A stretch of 64,000 nucleotides of DNA from an uncultured Clostridia bacterium (lineage in GTDB: Bacteria; Bacillota; Clostridia; Christensenellales; UBA1242): the NCBI GenBank assembly GCA_934756675.1, contig CAKVLG010000004.1:1-64000 (forward strand), in the 5' to 3' direction. Position 1 is the first letter of the stretch. Each line of letters starts with the position of its first letter. The notes under the pieces are model-generated. The model was not told the DNA's origin, searched no databases, and was given only the letters and a program-made list of their open reading frames with translations. This document shows positions 7,582 through 16,511 of the stretch, in pieces. Made by a program: the position numbers and the translations under genes.

Positions 7582-8463
7582 TTACCAGCAATTATCGACT
7601 TTGTCAATACACGCCGCACCAATTGGCATGCTAAACTCACAAGTTTTGATTTTTTCAAAAAACTCATTTTCAGATATTGTGGCAATTTTCTTAAAGCTCT
7701 CATCTACCACTTCAATTTCAAAATATCTGTCGACTTCTAGCATAGAAAAAACTTTACCAATGGCAACGTCTTGGTTAACCATAACCGTTTGCTTAAAAAG
7801 ACCCTTAGACAATTTTTTGCGTTTTATTTCAAGATACAAAAGCCTTTTGTACGAGTTTTCGCTCGTGCTAGTTAAGTTATTGATAATCACAAAACACCCA
7901 ATAAGAGCATAGCTATAATTAAACTTAAAGGCAAAAGAAATTAAACTTAACCCAATTAATATAGCCGCAAAAATGTCAGAAAGTGTACGCAAAATCTTGC
8001 CCACTTCCTTTCTTTGCATTGATTGTGTTAGTCTGCTTGCTAGCACTCTGCCGCCATCTAGCGGATAGATTGGCAAAAGGTTGAGCAAAAATATCGAAAA
8101 ATTTACGACTACAAAGTCCATTGTATAATTGTAACTTTCTGGGATTATCCACCACAAAACAACCATAATAAGTGCCAAACACAAACTAAAAAGTGGCCCA
8201 CTTAGTGCGATTATAAACTCATCTTTTGCACTAAACTCATCGGTTTCGGCATACAGCGTTGCTCCAAGTGGCGACAAGACTATTCTTCCCGCTTTATATC
8301 CACATTTTTTAGCAGCAAACTTGTGTGCCAGTTCATGCAAAACAAGCGCTAGAAAATAACTGAAAAATAGCAATATATCGCCAAAGTATATCCAAAAAAT
8401 CGCTAAGATAATAAAAAATGGACTTATCACAAACCCAAGTTTTTTTCGTTTTATTTTTTTCAT
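7582..8463 (-). CDS. Site-2 metalloprotease, SpoIVFB-like
   Basis: 293 residues, M50 family intramembrane protease. The zinc-binding HELAH is at about residue 43 in a membrane helix, and the second motif LLPIYPLDGGR at about 130-140. Several membrane helices are followed by a cytosolic C-terminal domain of about 90 residues resembling a CBS-like tail. In Bacillus, SpoIVFB cleaves pro-sigma-K in the mother cell under SpoIVFA control. Its gene start overlaps the spoIVFA-like stop by 4 bp, and both follow minD as in Bacillus, which supports the sporulation assignment; a pro-sigma-K cannot be checked here. Confidence 0.85.
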   Translation of the reverse strand: MKKIKRKKLGFVISPFFIILAIFWIYFGDILLFFSYFLALVLHELAHKFAAKKCGYKAGRIVLSPLGATLYAETDEFSAKDEFIIALSGPLFSLCLALIMVVLWWIIPESYNYTMDFVVVNFSIFLLNLLPIYPLDGGRVLASRLTQSMQRKEVGKILRTLSDIFAAILIGLSLISFAFKFNYSYALIGCFVIINNLTSTSENSYKRLLYLEIKRKKLSKGLFKQTVMVNQDVAIGKVFSMLEVDRYFEIEVVDESFKKIATISENEFFEKIKTCEFSMPIGAACIDKVDNCW

Positions 8464-9029
8464 AAATCTACATCCAAAACATCGTTATTTATTGCTGTTA
8501 TTTTTAAGACTTTTGCGGCTTTTGTTATTGTTATGGTCACAGATTTTTTAAAGCTCATGCCGATATAATCGCCGTCTACCGCATCGTTATTTTTAACGCA
8601 AAACAACCCTTCGAATTCATATATTGATTTTATCCCGTCACCATGCGAGATTATGATAAATTTTTGTTTGCCTTGCGTCTTTACGCTTGTAACAACACCT
8701 GGCATAACCGCCTTAAAAAGGTCTGTGTTTCCGCGAATAACCGCTTCGCCATTTTTATTAAATTCTAGCACACCGCCACTAAATGGGCATTTAAACAAAA
8801 TTGGATTTCCCCGCAAAGTTACTTGTCCAACATTGCTAACAAATTTAAGTTTACCAAAATCTTTTGGAGTTTCGCTTGTGATTGCAATGTGCATAAAGTT
8901 GGATACAATGTTTGCTTTAACCAGCGGAAAAATCGAAAGCAACGCCAAAAGAAGCATGCCCCTTGCATGCATACGTCTTTTTGTGTAATAGTTTTTGTGT
9001 GGCGTTTTATATAACCTTACCTTTCGCAT
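8460..9029 (-). CDS. SpoIVFA-like regulator with degenerate LytM domain
   Basis: 189 residues: a basic N-terminus, one membrane helix at about 24-45, then an extracytosolic domain whose end resembles a LytM/M23 fold (CPFSGGVLEF, ISHGDGIKSIYEF). The zinc ligands of active M23 peptidases are not evident, as expected for SpoIVFA, which tethers and inhibits SpoIVFB. The assignment rests on fold hints plus the minD-(minE)-spoIVFA-spoIVFB order. An envelope M23-like protein of other function is the alternative. Confidence 0.7.
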   Translation of the reverse strand: MRKVRLYKTPHKNYYTKRRMHARGMLLLALLSIFPLVKANIVSNFMHIAITSETPKDFGKLKFVSNVGQVTLRGNPILFKCPFSGGVLEFNKNGEAVIRGNTDLFKAVMPGVVTSVKTQGKQKFIIISHGDGIKSIYEFEGLFCVKNNDAVDGDYIGMSFKKSVTITITKAAKVLKITAINNDVLDVDL

Positions 9030-9057
9030 GGTAAAGTATATTCGCAGTTAACAAAAT

Positions 9058-9297
9058 TTAAGCGTCTATTCCAATTTTTCTTGGTGAAACGTTTTTTAAA
9101 CAAATTTTAAGGTCAAGCTTTCCAAGAGCCGTTTGATACACTTGCATATCTATCTCACTGCCAGCTGTATAAAAGTATGTTTGCAATAAATTTTCCATAT
9201 CTTTTTTAAGTACTCTCGAAAACCCACGCTGCTCAAGTTTTTTATCCATAAGTAAAACACATTGTGTTCGCTCTTTTATTCTGTCTGCAATTTTCAT
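9058..9297 (-). CDS. minE: Cell division topological specificity factor MinE
   Basis: 79 residues. The pattern RIKERTQCVLLMD, then a helical KDMENLLQTYF and a C-terminal beta segment (LDLKICLKNV), matches MinE: an N-terminal MinD-interacting amphipathic segment and a dimerisation domain. It overlaps the minD stop by 1 bp. MinE drives MinD off the membrane and sets pole-to-pole oscillation. No minC is visible in the window, so the inhibitor must be elsewhere or absent. Confidence 0.75.
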   Translation of the reverse strand: MKIADRIKERTQCVLLMDKKLEQRGFSRVLKKDMENLLQTYFYTAGSEIDMQVYQTALGKLDLKICLKNVSPRKIGIDA

Positions 9298-10088
9298 TAA
9301 AACTTCTCCTTTAATTTGCGTCTAATCGAACCAAACACGCCACGGTATTTTGCCATGTAATCAAACTCGTAATTTTCGCCATCATTTAAGTTTCTAGCTA
9401 AATATTCAATCGCAATGTAAACATCTTTATTCACGATTTCTGCTAAATCTAAGCTTGAGTAAATATTTAGGGCGTCACTTTCGGGAATTGTGCCAAGAAT
9501 ATGCCTTCCGAGTAAGCCAGCAATGTTTTCACGCGAGAGCATTTTCGAACTCATAACCAAATCACCACGAATGCGGTTTATTACTATTCCAGCTAAGCTT
9601 ATTCCGTTCCCGTCAAGTATAGACAAAATCTTTCCCGCATCGCGAATGGCAGACAGGTGCGGCGTCACAACAACAATTGCCTCACTTGCCCCATCTAGCA
9701 TCATTTTGAAGTTTGCTTCCTTCCCCGCTGGACAATCAATAAGGCAATAATCAAAAACATGTGCAAGTTTATCTGTTAGATCAGAAAAATTTTCGAGATA
9801 CCTAGTCTTTTCACTTTCACGGATTGTTGGCAAAGTGTACAAGTTTTTTTGCTTATCGTCTTCCACCAAACATTGCCTTAACCTACACCTTCCGCATAAA
9901 TAATCATTAAGGTCATATTCGACCTTATATTCAATATCCATAGTCGCATCAAGGTTATTAAGTCCCACATCGCCATCTATCAAAACAACACTCATACCAT
10001 GCTTAGCAAGCACTCTTCCAAGCCCTGCTGTTATTGTTGTTTTACCAACGCCACCTTTGCCACTTGTAATCAAAATTTTTCTTCCCAT
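9297..10088 (-). CDS. minD: Septum site-determining ATPase MinD
   Basis: 263 residues. The deviant Walker A GKGGVGKTT is at residues 10-18, the VLIDGDVGLNNLD switch follows, and DYCLIDCPAG is the second conserved motif. The C-terminus (IRRKLKEKF) is an amphipathic basic helix like the MinD membrane-targeting sequence. First gene of the leftward block, with its own promoter facing away from the mreB-like gene. Confidence 0.95.
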   Translation of the reverse strand: MGRKILITSGKGGVGKTTITAGLGRVLAKHGMSVVLIDGDVGLNNLDATMDIEYKVEYDLNDYLCGRCRLRQCLVEDDKQKNLYTLPTIRESEKTRYLENFSDLTDKLAHVFDYCLIDCPAGKEANFKMMLDGASEAIVVVTPHLSAIRDAGKILSILDGNGISLAGIVINRIRGDLVMSSKMLSRENIAGLLGRHILGTIPESDALNIYSSLDLAEIVNKDVYIAIEYLARNLNDGENYEFDYMAKYRGVFGSIRRKLKEKF

Positions 10089-10130
10089 ACTTGCTCCTAA
10101 AACTAGTGTATCAAATTACGCATTTTTACT

Positions 10131-10158
10131 ATTATAAAATTTTGTCGGTATTTGTAAA
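10131..10158 (-). promoter_or_regulatory. Promoter for the minD operon
   Basis: Minus strand: -35 tttaca (10158-10153), 16-bp spacer, -10 tataat (10136-10131). It lies in the divergent region shared with the mreB-like gene. Confidence 0.7.
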
Positions 10159-10204
10159 TTTTGCGTTTTTTATCACAAAATATAAGCAAAGGCCAAAAAT
10201 CTAT

Positions 10205-10233
10205 TTGCGCTATACAATAAAAAAAGTTATACT
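10205..10233 (+). promoter_or_regulatory. Promoter for the mreB-like/nifJ operon
   Basis: -35 ttgcgc (10205-10210), 17-bp spacer, -10 tatact (10228-10233), 19 bp before the ATG and followed by an aaaggag ribosome site. Confidence 0.65.
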
Positions 10234-10252
10234 TTATTTAAAGGAGAATATT

Positions 10253-11260
10253 ATGAATATATTGCTTGCTATAAAACTTGGTTCTACAACAACCACAATA
10301 TACCGCGAAGGCGAAGGAATGGTTTTAAACGAACCTAGCCTTGTTGCCGTTTCTGGTTCACTTCACACAAAAGAAATTAAGGCTGTTGGTACGGAAGCCG
10401 AACGTTTGCTTGGCCGCACAGCCGAAGGGACAAACATTGTCGCTCCAATTTCTTCTGGTGTAATAACCGACGATGATATGGCAGTTACAATGCTCAAATA
10501 TTTCTTGCACAAGGTTTGTCCAAGAAGATTGATTAAACCAAACATTCGTGCTCTTGTTTGCGTGCCTGTTGGTCTTACAAAAGATGAGAAAAAAACATAC
10601 GAAAAAGTATGTTACCGCGCAGGCATAAACGACATATTTATGTTGCCAGCAATCGTATGTGATGCCATTGGCGATGATGTTCGTATCGACACAGCCGTTG
10701 GCAAACTTTGCCTTGCTATTGGCGGCGGTTGCACAAATGTTGCAGCTATCAGCATGAATAACATCATTAGTGGTGTATCTGTCGATATGGGTGGCAATAA
10801 TATTAACACAGCAATTGAAAAACAATTATTTAACGATTATAACCTTATTCTTGGCGAAGGCGTGAGCGAACGCATTAAACAAGAAGTTTGCAGTTTGCAC
10901 GAAAACTATTTGGCATCTATGGACGTCTGTGGTATTGACGCAACAACAAAACAAGCAAAATCTGTAACAATTACAAGCAAAGAGTTGTACCCTATTATGA
11001 CTCATTATTTTGACCGCATTGTCGAGATTGTGCAAAATGTCATTGCAGCTTGCCCACCAGACATTATTTCAGACATTACAACCGAAGGCATATTTGTCTA
11101 TGGTGGTCTTTGTCCAACACCAGGACTTGAAAAGTTTTTCCAAAAAAGGCTTAATCTTCCTGTTCACATTTCCGAAAATGGCAAGACTGACATAGCTGGT
11201 GCCGGCAAATTACTAGAAAATCCACACATGCTTCGTCAATTAATTTCAAACTTAGGTTAG
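10253..11260 (+). CDS. Degenerate MreB-like actin homologue
   Basis: 335 residues from the ATG at 10253 (MNILLAIKLGS), which follows aaaggag; a longer frame has no homology. The fold is clearly MreB: GEGMVLNEPSLVAV, VCVPVGLTKDEKK, IGGGCTNVAAIS, ACPPDIISDI. Yet the ATPase residues are changed. The phosphate-1 Asp (usually IDLGT) is Lys in IKLGS; the phosphate-2 Asp (usually VDIGGGTT) is Ala in LAIGGGCT; the catalytic Glu region (usually IEEPMAAAIG) reads LPAIVCDAIG. It is therefore probably a non-hydrolysing MreB relative, perhaps a scaffold or regulator of another MreB. It sits 9 bp upstream of nifJ in the same transcript. It lacks the mreC/mreD neighbours of a classical mreB. Confidence 0.8.
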   Translation: MNILLAIKLGSTTTTIYREGEGMVLNEPSLVAVSGSLHTKEIKAVGTEAERLLGRTAEGTNIVAPISSGVITDDDMAVTMLKYFLHKVCPRRLIKPNIRALVCVPVGLTKDEKKTYEKVCYRAGINDIFMLPAIVCDAIGDDVRIDTAVGKLCLAIGGGCTNVAAISMNNIISGVSVDMGGNNINTAIEKQLFNDYNLILGEGVSERIKQEVCSLHENYLASMDVCGIDATTKQAKSVTITSKELYPIMTHYFDRIVEIVQNVIAACPPDIISDITTEGIFVYGGLCPTPGLEKFFQKRLNLPVHISENGKTDIAGAGKLLENPHMLRQLISNLG

Positions 11261-11269
11261 GAGATATTT

Positions 11270-14200
11270 ATGAAAAAATATATCACAATTGATGGTAACA
11301 CCGCAGCCGCAAATAGTGCATATATGCTAAATGACATGGCAATTATTTATCCAATTACTCCATCGTCACCAATGGCAGAAACAATTGATTCTTACCAAGC
11401 AAAAGGTAAAAAGAACTTGTTTGGTGAAACTGTCAATGTAACAGAAATGCAATCTGAAGCAGGTGCTGCTGGTGCTCTTCATGGTGCGCTCACTGCGGGT
11501 TCACTTTGCACAACATTTACATCATCGCAAGGTTTACTTTTGATGATCCCAAACATGTATAAAATTGCAGGCGAACTTTTACCTTGCACTATGCACGTTG
11601 CTGCAAGAACAATTGCAACGCACGCTCTTTCTATTTTTGGTGACCATAGCGATATTATGGCTGTTAGGCAAACTGGGTTTGCGTTAGTTTCTGCAAGTAG
11701 CGTCGAAGAAGCACAAGACATGGCTTTTGTGTCTACCCTAACAAGTCTTGATGCAAGCGTGCCAACTGTTCACTTTTTTGACGGGTTTAGAACTAGCCAC
11801 GAAATTAACACTATTGAAGCTCTAACCGAAGACCAAGCAAGACGACTTATTAACCCCAAAGCATTCGAAAACTTCCATAAAAAGGCATTTTCGCCAGCGA
11901 AACCAACATGGCGTGGCACCGCCCAAAACGAAGATGTATATTTCCAAAACCGCGAACTTTGTTCACCTTATTATGCTGCCTACCCTAAAATTTTTGAAGA
12001 TAACCTAAAACGATTCTATTCTGTTACCGGCAGAAAGTATGGTTTGTTTGAATACTATGGTGCAAAAGATGCCGAAAACGTTATTGTTATCATGGGTAGC
12101 GGTTCAGATACTGTTATTCAAACTGTTAACGCACTTTGCAAACTTGGCGAAAAAGTTGGCGTGGTTAAAGTTCGTCTCTATCGTCCATTTTCTGTTAAAC
12201 ACTTTGTTAATTGCCTTCCAGCTACAACAAAAGTTATCTCTGTTCTCGACAGAACAAAGGAATGCGGCGCTGTTTATGAACCACTTGCAGAAGATGTTAT
12301 TTCCGCATTAAACGAAAGCAATAAAAATATAAAAGTGCTTGGTGGCAGATATGGCATTTCTAGCAAAGAATTCACTTGCAACATGGTCGAAAGCGTGTTT
12401 GCAAATGCCAGCAAAGCTAAACCAAAAAATCACTTTACCGTTGGCATTGTCGATGACGTGTCGGGTTCTTCACTTGCCAGCGTAAAAACAAGAATTAGCC
12501 TTAACAATTGTTTGGAATGCAAATTCTATGGTCTTGGCAGTGACGGAACTGTTAGTGCCAACAAGAACACCGTTAAAATTCTAAGCGAAGAAGCTGGCAT
12601 TTTTACCCAAGCGTACTTTGTTTACGATAGCAAAAAGTCTGGCGGTATCACAACCAGCCACATAAGGCTTTCTAAATCAAAAATAACGGCAAGCTATCTA
12701 ACCAGCAATTTGGATTTTGTCGCTTGTCACAATAAAAGTTTTTTAACAAAGTTCGACATGCTTGAAAATCTTAAGGTTGGCGGCATTTTCCTTTTGAACC
12801 TTAACCCGAATGATGCCGCTAGCGAGCTCCCTAATAGTGTGAAAAAATCTCTTGCAGCTAAGAAAGCAAAACTCTATTGTATTGATGCAGAAGCAATTGC
12901 AGCATCTGTTGGTCTTGGTGCAAGAATTAACACAATCATGCAGACTGCATTCTTCTATCTTTCTGGTATAATCGATTGCAATCGTGCAATTGAACTTATC
13001 AAGCAAAGTGCAATAAAATCATATAGTAAGAAAGGCGAAAAAGTCTTAAATATGAACATGCAAGCTATCGACCAAACTGTTGCAAACATAAAAGAAATTA
13101 AGGTTGACCCCGCTTGGAACAACTTGCAATCAGACGAAAATAAAAATGCAGACAATTCGTTCTTTAACAAAATTCAAGTGCCACTTTCGAAATTAAAAGG
13201 CGACACTTTGCCAGTTTCTGCATTTACTCCAAATGGCGAACTTAAAACAAACACCAGCAAAAACGAAAAACGTAATGTTGCAACAATGCTTCCTTGCTGG
13301 GATAGTGAAAAATGTATTGAATGTAATATGTGTGCAGCTGTTTGCCCACATGCGGTAATAAGACCATATTTGGTTAAGTCTGACTCTGCCCTATCGAAAA
13401 AAGTTGGTGCAAAACCAGCAATTGGTGTGCCTGGTTACGACTTCAAGATGCAGATCAGCCCACGCGATTGCACGGGTTGTGGCAACTGTGTAAATGTTTG
13501 TCCAGCAAGAGAAAAAGCTTTGCAAATGGTAAAAGCAAATCAAATTTTTGCTGAAGAAGATGAAAAATATCAAGCTCTCTGTGATCAAAGAAACCCACAA
13601 ACAGCATTCAAAAAGGAAACAATCAAGGGCAGCCAGTTCGAACGTCCATTGTTTGAATTTTCTGGCGCTTGTGCTGGTTGTGGCGAAGCTAGTTACATAA
13701 AACTTTTAACGCAACTCTTTGGCGACAAGCTTCAAATTGCAAACGCCACTGGTTGTTCTAGCATTTATGGTGGTAGTTACCCATCTTGTCCATATTCTGT
13801 TAACGAAAAAGGTATGGGTCCAGCTTGGGCTAATAGTCTGTTTGAAGACAATGCCGAGTTTGGTCTTGGCATGCACAAAGCATACAAAAAACGTAGACTG
13901 AGTTTGGCTGCACTTTTAACCGAACTTGCTGGCAGCAAAATTCCATCAAGTTTAAAATCTCAAATAAACGCTTGGCTTGAAAACCCAGACCAAGACGCAA
14001 ACAACTCAATCAAACTTTTGCAAATGCTTAACAATATTAACGAATCATTGCCTTCACCATTGATTTCACGCATTATGTCACTTTCTACAGCTCTATTTGA
14101 AACTTCAACATGGATTATTGGTGGCGATGGCTGGGCATACGATATTGGTTTTGGCGGTCTTGACCATGTGCTTGCATCTAACGAAGACGTCAATATTTTG

Positions 14201-14722
14201 GTTCTAGACACCGAAGTATATTCTAACACTGGCGGTCAAGCAAGCAAGTCTACGCCAATGGGTGCAATAGCAAAATTTGCCGAAGCTGGCAAACGCACAC
14301 AAAAGAAAGACCTTGGTGCAATCGCTATGACTTATCCAAACGTATATGTTGCAAGTGTTGCACTTGGTGCAAACATTCAAGCAACTATCAACGCATTTGT
14401 AGAAGCTAAAAACCACAAAGGTCCATCAATAATAATCGCCTATTCTCCATGTATCAACCACGGCACAGACATGAGCAAGACTCCAGAAAACGAACGCAAC
14501 GCCGTTATGAGTGGTTATTGGCACACATATAGGTACGACCCAGACAAAGGCTTGACAGTTGACCCACCAGCATGGACACAAGATTATCAGACTTATATTA
14601 TGAACCAATCAAGGTACTTTAACCTAGCAAAAGTTAATCCAGAGCTTGCAAAAGCGTTAGATGCCGAAGCAGAAAAATTTTCTAAAGAAAAATACGATAA
14701 ATTAAATAAAAACAAAAAATAA
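11270..14722 (+). CDS. nifJ: Pyruvate:ferredoxin (flavodoxin) oxidoreductase
   Basis: 1150 residues, single-chain PFOR: it oxidises pyruvate with CoA to acetyl-CoA and CO2, reducing ferredoxin. Domain order is canonical. The N-terminal pyruvate-binding domain (YPITPSSPMAE) is followed by two [4Fe-4S] ferredoxin motifs at about 682 (CIECNMCAAVCPH) and 733 (CTGCGNCVNVCPA), the proximal cluster cysteines starting CAGCGE at about 801, and the TPP domain (GDGWAYDIGFGG, about 950; EVYSNTGGQ). It marks anaerobic, ferredoxin-based metabolism. Second gene after the mreB-like gene and followed by a terminator. Confidence 0.97.
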   Translation: MKKYITIDGNTAAANSAYMLNDMAIIYPITPSSPMAETIDSYQAKGKKNLFGETVNVTEMQSEAGAAGALHGALTAGSLCTTFTSSQGLLLMIPNMYKIAGELLPCTMHVAARTIATHALSIFGDHSDIMAVRQTGFALVSASSVEEAQDMAFVSTLTSLDASVPTVHFFDGFRTSHEINTIEALTEDQARRLINPKAFENFHKKAFSPAKPTWRGTAQNEDVYFQNRELCSPYYAAYPKIFEDNLKRFYSVTGRKYGLFEYYGAKDAENVIVIMGSGSDTVIQTVNALCKLGEKVGVVKVRLYRPFSVKHFVNCLPATTKVISVLDRTKECGAVYEPLAEDVISALNESNKNIKVLGGRYGISSKEFTCNMVESVFANASKAKPKNHFTVGIVDDVSGSSLASVKTRISLNNCLECKFYGLGSDGTVSANKNTVKILSEEAGIFTQAYFVYDSKKSGGITTSHIRLSKSKITASYLTSNLDFVACHNKSFLTKFDMLENLKVGGIFLLNLNPNDAASELPNSVKKSLAAKKAKLYCIDAEAIAASVGLGARINTIMQTAFFYLSGIIDCNRAIELIKQSAIKSYSKKGEKVLNMNMQAIDQTVANIKEIKVDPAWNNLQSDENKNADNSFFNKIQVPLSKLKGDTLPVSAFTPNGELKTNTSKNEKRNVATMLPCWDSEKCIECNMCAAVCPHAVIRPYLVKSDSALSKKVGAKPAIGVPGYDFKMQISPRDCTGCGNCVNVCPAREKALQMVKANQIFAEEDEKYQALCDQRNPQTAFKKETIKGSQFERPLFEFSGACAGCGEASYIKLLTQLFGDKLQIANATGCSSIYGGSYPSCPYSVNEKGMGPAWANSLFEDNAEFGLGMHKAYKKRRLSLAALLTELAGSKIPSSLKSQINAWLENPDQDANNSIKLLQMLNNINESLPSPLISRIMSLSTALFETSTWIIGGDGWAYDIGFGGLDHVLASNEDVNILVLDTEVYSNTGGQASKSTPMGAIAKFAEAGKRTQKKDLGAIAMTYPNVYVASVALGANIQATINAFVEAKNHKGPSIIIAYSPCINHGTDMSKTPENERNAVMSGYWHTYRYDPDKGLTVDPPAWTQDYQTYIMNQSRYFNLAKVNPELAKALDAEAEKFSKEKYDKLNKNKK

Positions 14723-14741
14723 TTATAATAAAAATTGCAAT

Positions 14742-14772
14742 AAAAAATTCCACTAAAACTAGTGGAATTTTT
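14742..14772. terminator. Bidirectional terminator between nifJ and rpiB
   Basis: Stem aaaattccact/agtggaatttt, loop aaaact, flanked by A and T runs on both sides, so it can serve both convergent genes. Confidence 0.85.
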
Positions 14773-14788
14773 ATTTTTACTAAATAAA

Positions 14789-15256
14789 TTAATTGTTAAG
14801 TTCTATTCTTTTTAATTTTTCAAGCCTTCTAAGATGCCTGCCGCCTTCGAATGTTGTATTTAAAAAGGCGTCGATAATTTCGTAAATTGTATCATAGTCT
14901 GTTTGGATTGAATAAAAATCATCACGAATACCCGAGCCAAGTGCCAAAGCATTGACATTTTCATGTCTTCTTGCAAAATATACGTCTGCTGCACTACGAG
15001 CAAGGCAAGAATAAATACCATCAAACTTATTAAGCGCAATATCGGCACCAACACCGCTGCCACACATAACTATAATTTTATCTGCTTTGCCTTTTTTATA
15101 TTCAGAAACAATTTCTCTTACAATGTCTGGATAATCATCAGCTTTGTCTTCTGACTTAACAACAAGCACTTCGTGCCCCAAACTTTCGATATATTCTTTT
15201 AATTTGTCTAAGTACGCTACACCTCTGTGGTCAGCACCTAATATAATTTTACCCAT
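14789..15256 (-). CDS. rpiB: Ribose-5-phosphate isomerase B (RpiB/LacAB family)
   Basis: 155 residues from ATG 15256 (MGKIILGADHRG). RpiB interconverts ribose 5-phosphate and ribulose 5-phosphate. The family motifs GADHRG, VMCGSGVGADIALNK and ARRHENVNALALG are present. The ATG has an aaaagg ribosome site; a GTG 9 bp upstream would sit on top of it. It overlaps the 3' end of the phosphatase gene by 8 bp. The ywlE-rpiB pairing also occurs in Bacillus (ywlE-ywlF). Confidence 0.93.
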   Translation of the reverse strand: MGKIILGADHRGVAYLDKLKEYIESLGHEVLVVKSEDKADDYPDIVREIVSEYKKGKADKIIVMCGSGVGADIALNKFDGIYSCLARSAADVYFARRHENVNALALGSGIRDDFYSIQTDYDTIYEIIDAFLNTTFEGGRHLRRLEKLKRIELNN

Positions 15257-15692
15257 TTTTGCCACCTTTTAATTTTGTTATTAATGTTTTTATGCTGAAT
15301 ACGAGTAGTTTTGCCGTGTTGTTATATTCTTCTTGCCCATAGCCATAAGGGTCGGAAATATCTATACCCGCTGTGCACTCTGCAATTGACATAAGTTTAT
15401 CACTTTTAATTTCGCGTTCAAGCAATAATTTTTGTTCACCAGTCATGGTTAAAACAAGGTCACAGCTACTAAACATGCTTTTTGTGATTTTTGTTGGTTT
15501 GTGCCTAATAACAATGCCATAAGGTTTAAGTGCAACTCTCGCCTTTTCTTCCACCTTTGAAAGCGAAACATAAAGCCCCGCACTCTTCGCCCTATAACCC
15601 AAACCTTCTTGTTTTGCAAAATGATTAAAAATTGCTTCTGCCATCGGGCTCCTACAAGTGTTACCCGTGCAAACAAACAAAACATGTTTCAT
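15249..15692 (-). CDS. ywlE: Low-molecular-weight phosphatase, YwlE-type (protein-arginine phosphatase)
   Basis: 147 residues. The P-loop CTGNTCRSP begins at Cys8, and the general-acid loop is DPYG near residue 112. The Thr in CTGNTCRS is the residue that distinguishes arginine phosphatases such as YwlE from tyrosine phosphatases. Arginine dephosphorylation would counter McsB-type kinases; no mcsB is in the window. Its start is adjacent to the sepF stop (1-bp overlap), and it is coupled to rpiB. Confidence 0.85.
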   Translation of the reverse strand: MKHVLFVCTGNTCRSPMAEAIFNHFAKQEGLGYRAKSAGLYVSLSKVEEKARVALKPYGIVIRHKPTKITKSMFSSCDLVLTMTGEQKLLLEREIKSDKLMSIAECTAGIDISDPYGYGQEEYNNTAKLLVFSIKTLITKLKGGKNG

Positions 15693-16285
15693 TATCTGTT
15701 ACCGTTTCTTGAATCAACAATGCCAAGTCCTTCTGGCGTCAACAAAAAGATGTTTGTTGCAACTTGTTGAATACATCCGCCAAGTGCATAAACCGCACCA
15801 CTTGCAAAATCAAGCATACGTTGAGCATCACCGCCAGTCACACTGTCGAGATTGAGCATAACAGATTCACCTTGCTTTAAGTAATCAATTAATTGTTGAA
15901 CTTCCTCATAACTCTTTGGGTAATAAAAAACCACATTTTTACTACCATAACCACCAATTGAACCGTTCATCATATCATATTGCTGTGAACTTCCATACCC
16001 GCCAGATGAATAGGTCGTTTGATTGAAGCTATTGCCGCTATCGGAAAAGTTATTTCCACCAAATGAAGTCTGAACATTGTTGTTAGACTTGCTAATTTGT
16101 CCATTTGTTCCGGCAGTAAATTCCAACGTCTTTGGCGTTGTCTTATTTTTAGCTTCTTTCTTTTTAGCTTCTTTCTCAAGACGTTTTTGTTCTTTTCGTT
16201 GTTGTCTTTCAATTTTTGACACATCATAGCCATCGTCTTCGCTTTCAAAGCCAATACCCTTCATAAGCCAGTCAAAAAAGCCCAT
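15692..16285 (-). CDS. sepF: Cell division protein SepF
   Basis: 197 residues. The N-terminal amphipathic membrane-binding helix (MGFFDWLMKGIG) is followed by a charged Lys/Glu linker and a Gly/Ser/Asn/Tyr-rich disordered region. The SepF core (about 105-195) carries YYPKSYEEVQQLIDYLK, GESVMLNLDSV and RMLDFASGAVYALGG. SepF anchors and bundles FtsZ at the division site. The linker is longer than in Bacillus SepF (about 150 residues). First gene of the sepF-ywlE-rpiB operon. Confidence 0.93.
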   Translation of the reverse strand: MGFFDWLMKGIGFESEDDGYDVSKIERQQRKEQKRLEKEAKKKEAKNKTTPKTLEFTAGTNGQISKSNNNVQTSFGGNNFSDSGNSFNQTTYSSGGYGSSQQYDMMNGSIGGYGSKNVVFYYPKSYEEVQQLIDYLKQGESVMLNLDSVTGGDAQRMLDFASGAVYALGGCIQQVATNIFLLTPEGLGIVDSRNGNR

Positions 16286-16304
16286 ACTACTCTCCTCTCT
16301 CTAT

Positions 16305-16333
16305 ATATTAACATATTTGTAAAATGTTTTCAA
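16305..16333 (-). promoter_or_regulatory. Promoter for sepF-ywlE-rpiB
   Basis: Minus strand: -35 ttgaaa (16333-16328), 17-bp spacer, -10 taatat (16310-16305), followed by a gagaggaga ribosome site. Confidence 0.6.
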
Positions 16334-16459
16334 ACCAAATTACTAACAATTTTGTTTTTTAAACAAATTATTCTATTTGTGGCACATAAAAGAATTAAAT
16401 TTCTATTTCCATTATATAATGAGTTTGTTAGCACAAATTATGCACTTTTCGACAATTTA

Positions 16460-16488
16460 TTGTTATTAAAAAATGCATAAAATATAAC
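16460..16488 (+). promoter_or_regulatory. Promoter for groES-groEL
   Basis: -35 ttgtta (16460-16465), 17-bp spacer, -10 tataac (16483-16488), then gaggagaa before the ATG. A single ttagcac near 16429 resembles one arm of CIRCE, but no facing arm follows, so HrcA control is not supported. Confidence 0.55.
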
Positions 16489-16511
16489 AAAATATCAAAG
16501 AGGAGAATTTT

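Noticed and set aside
16425..16460. Possible CIRCE element before groES (ttagcac)
   Set aside because: Only one arm is present; the spaced inverted arm gagtgctaa is missing.
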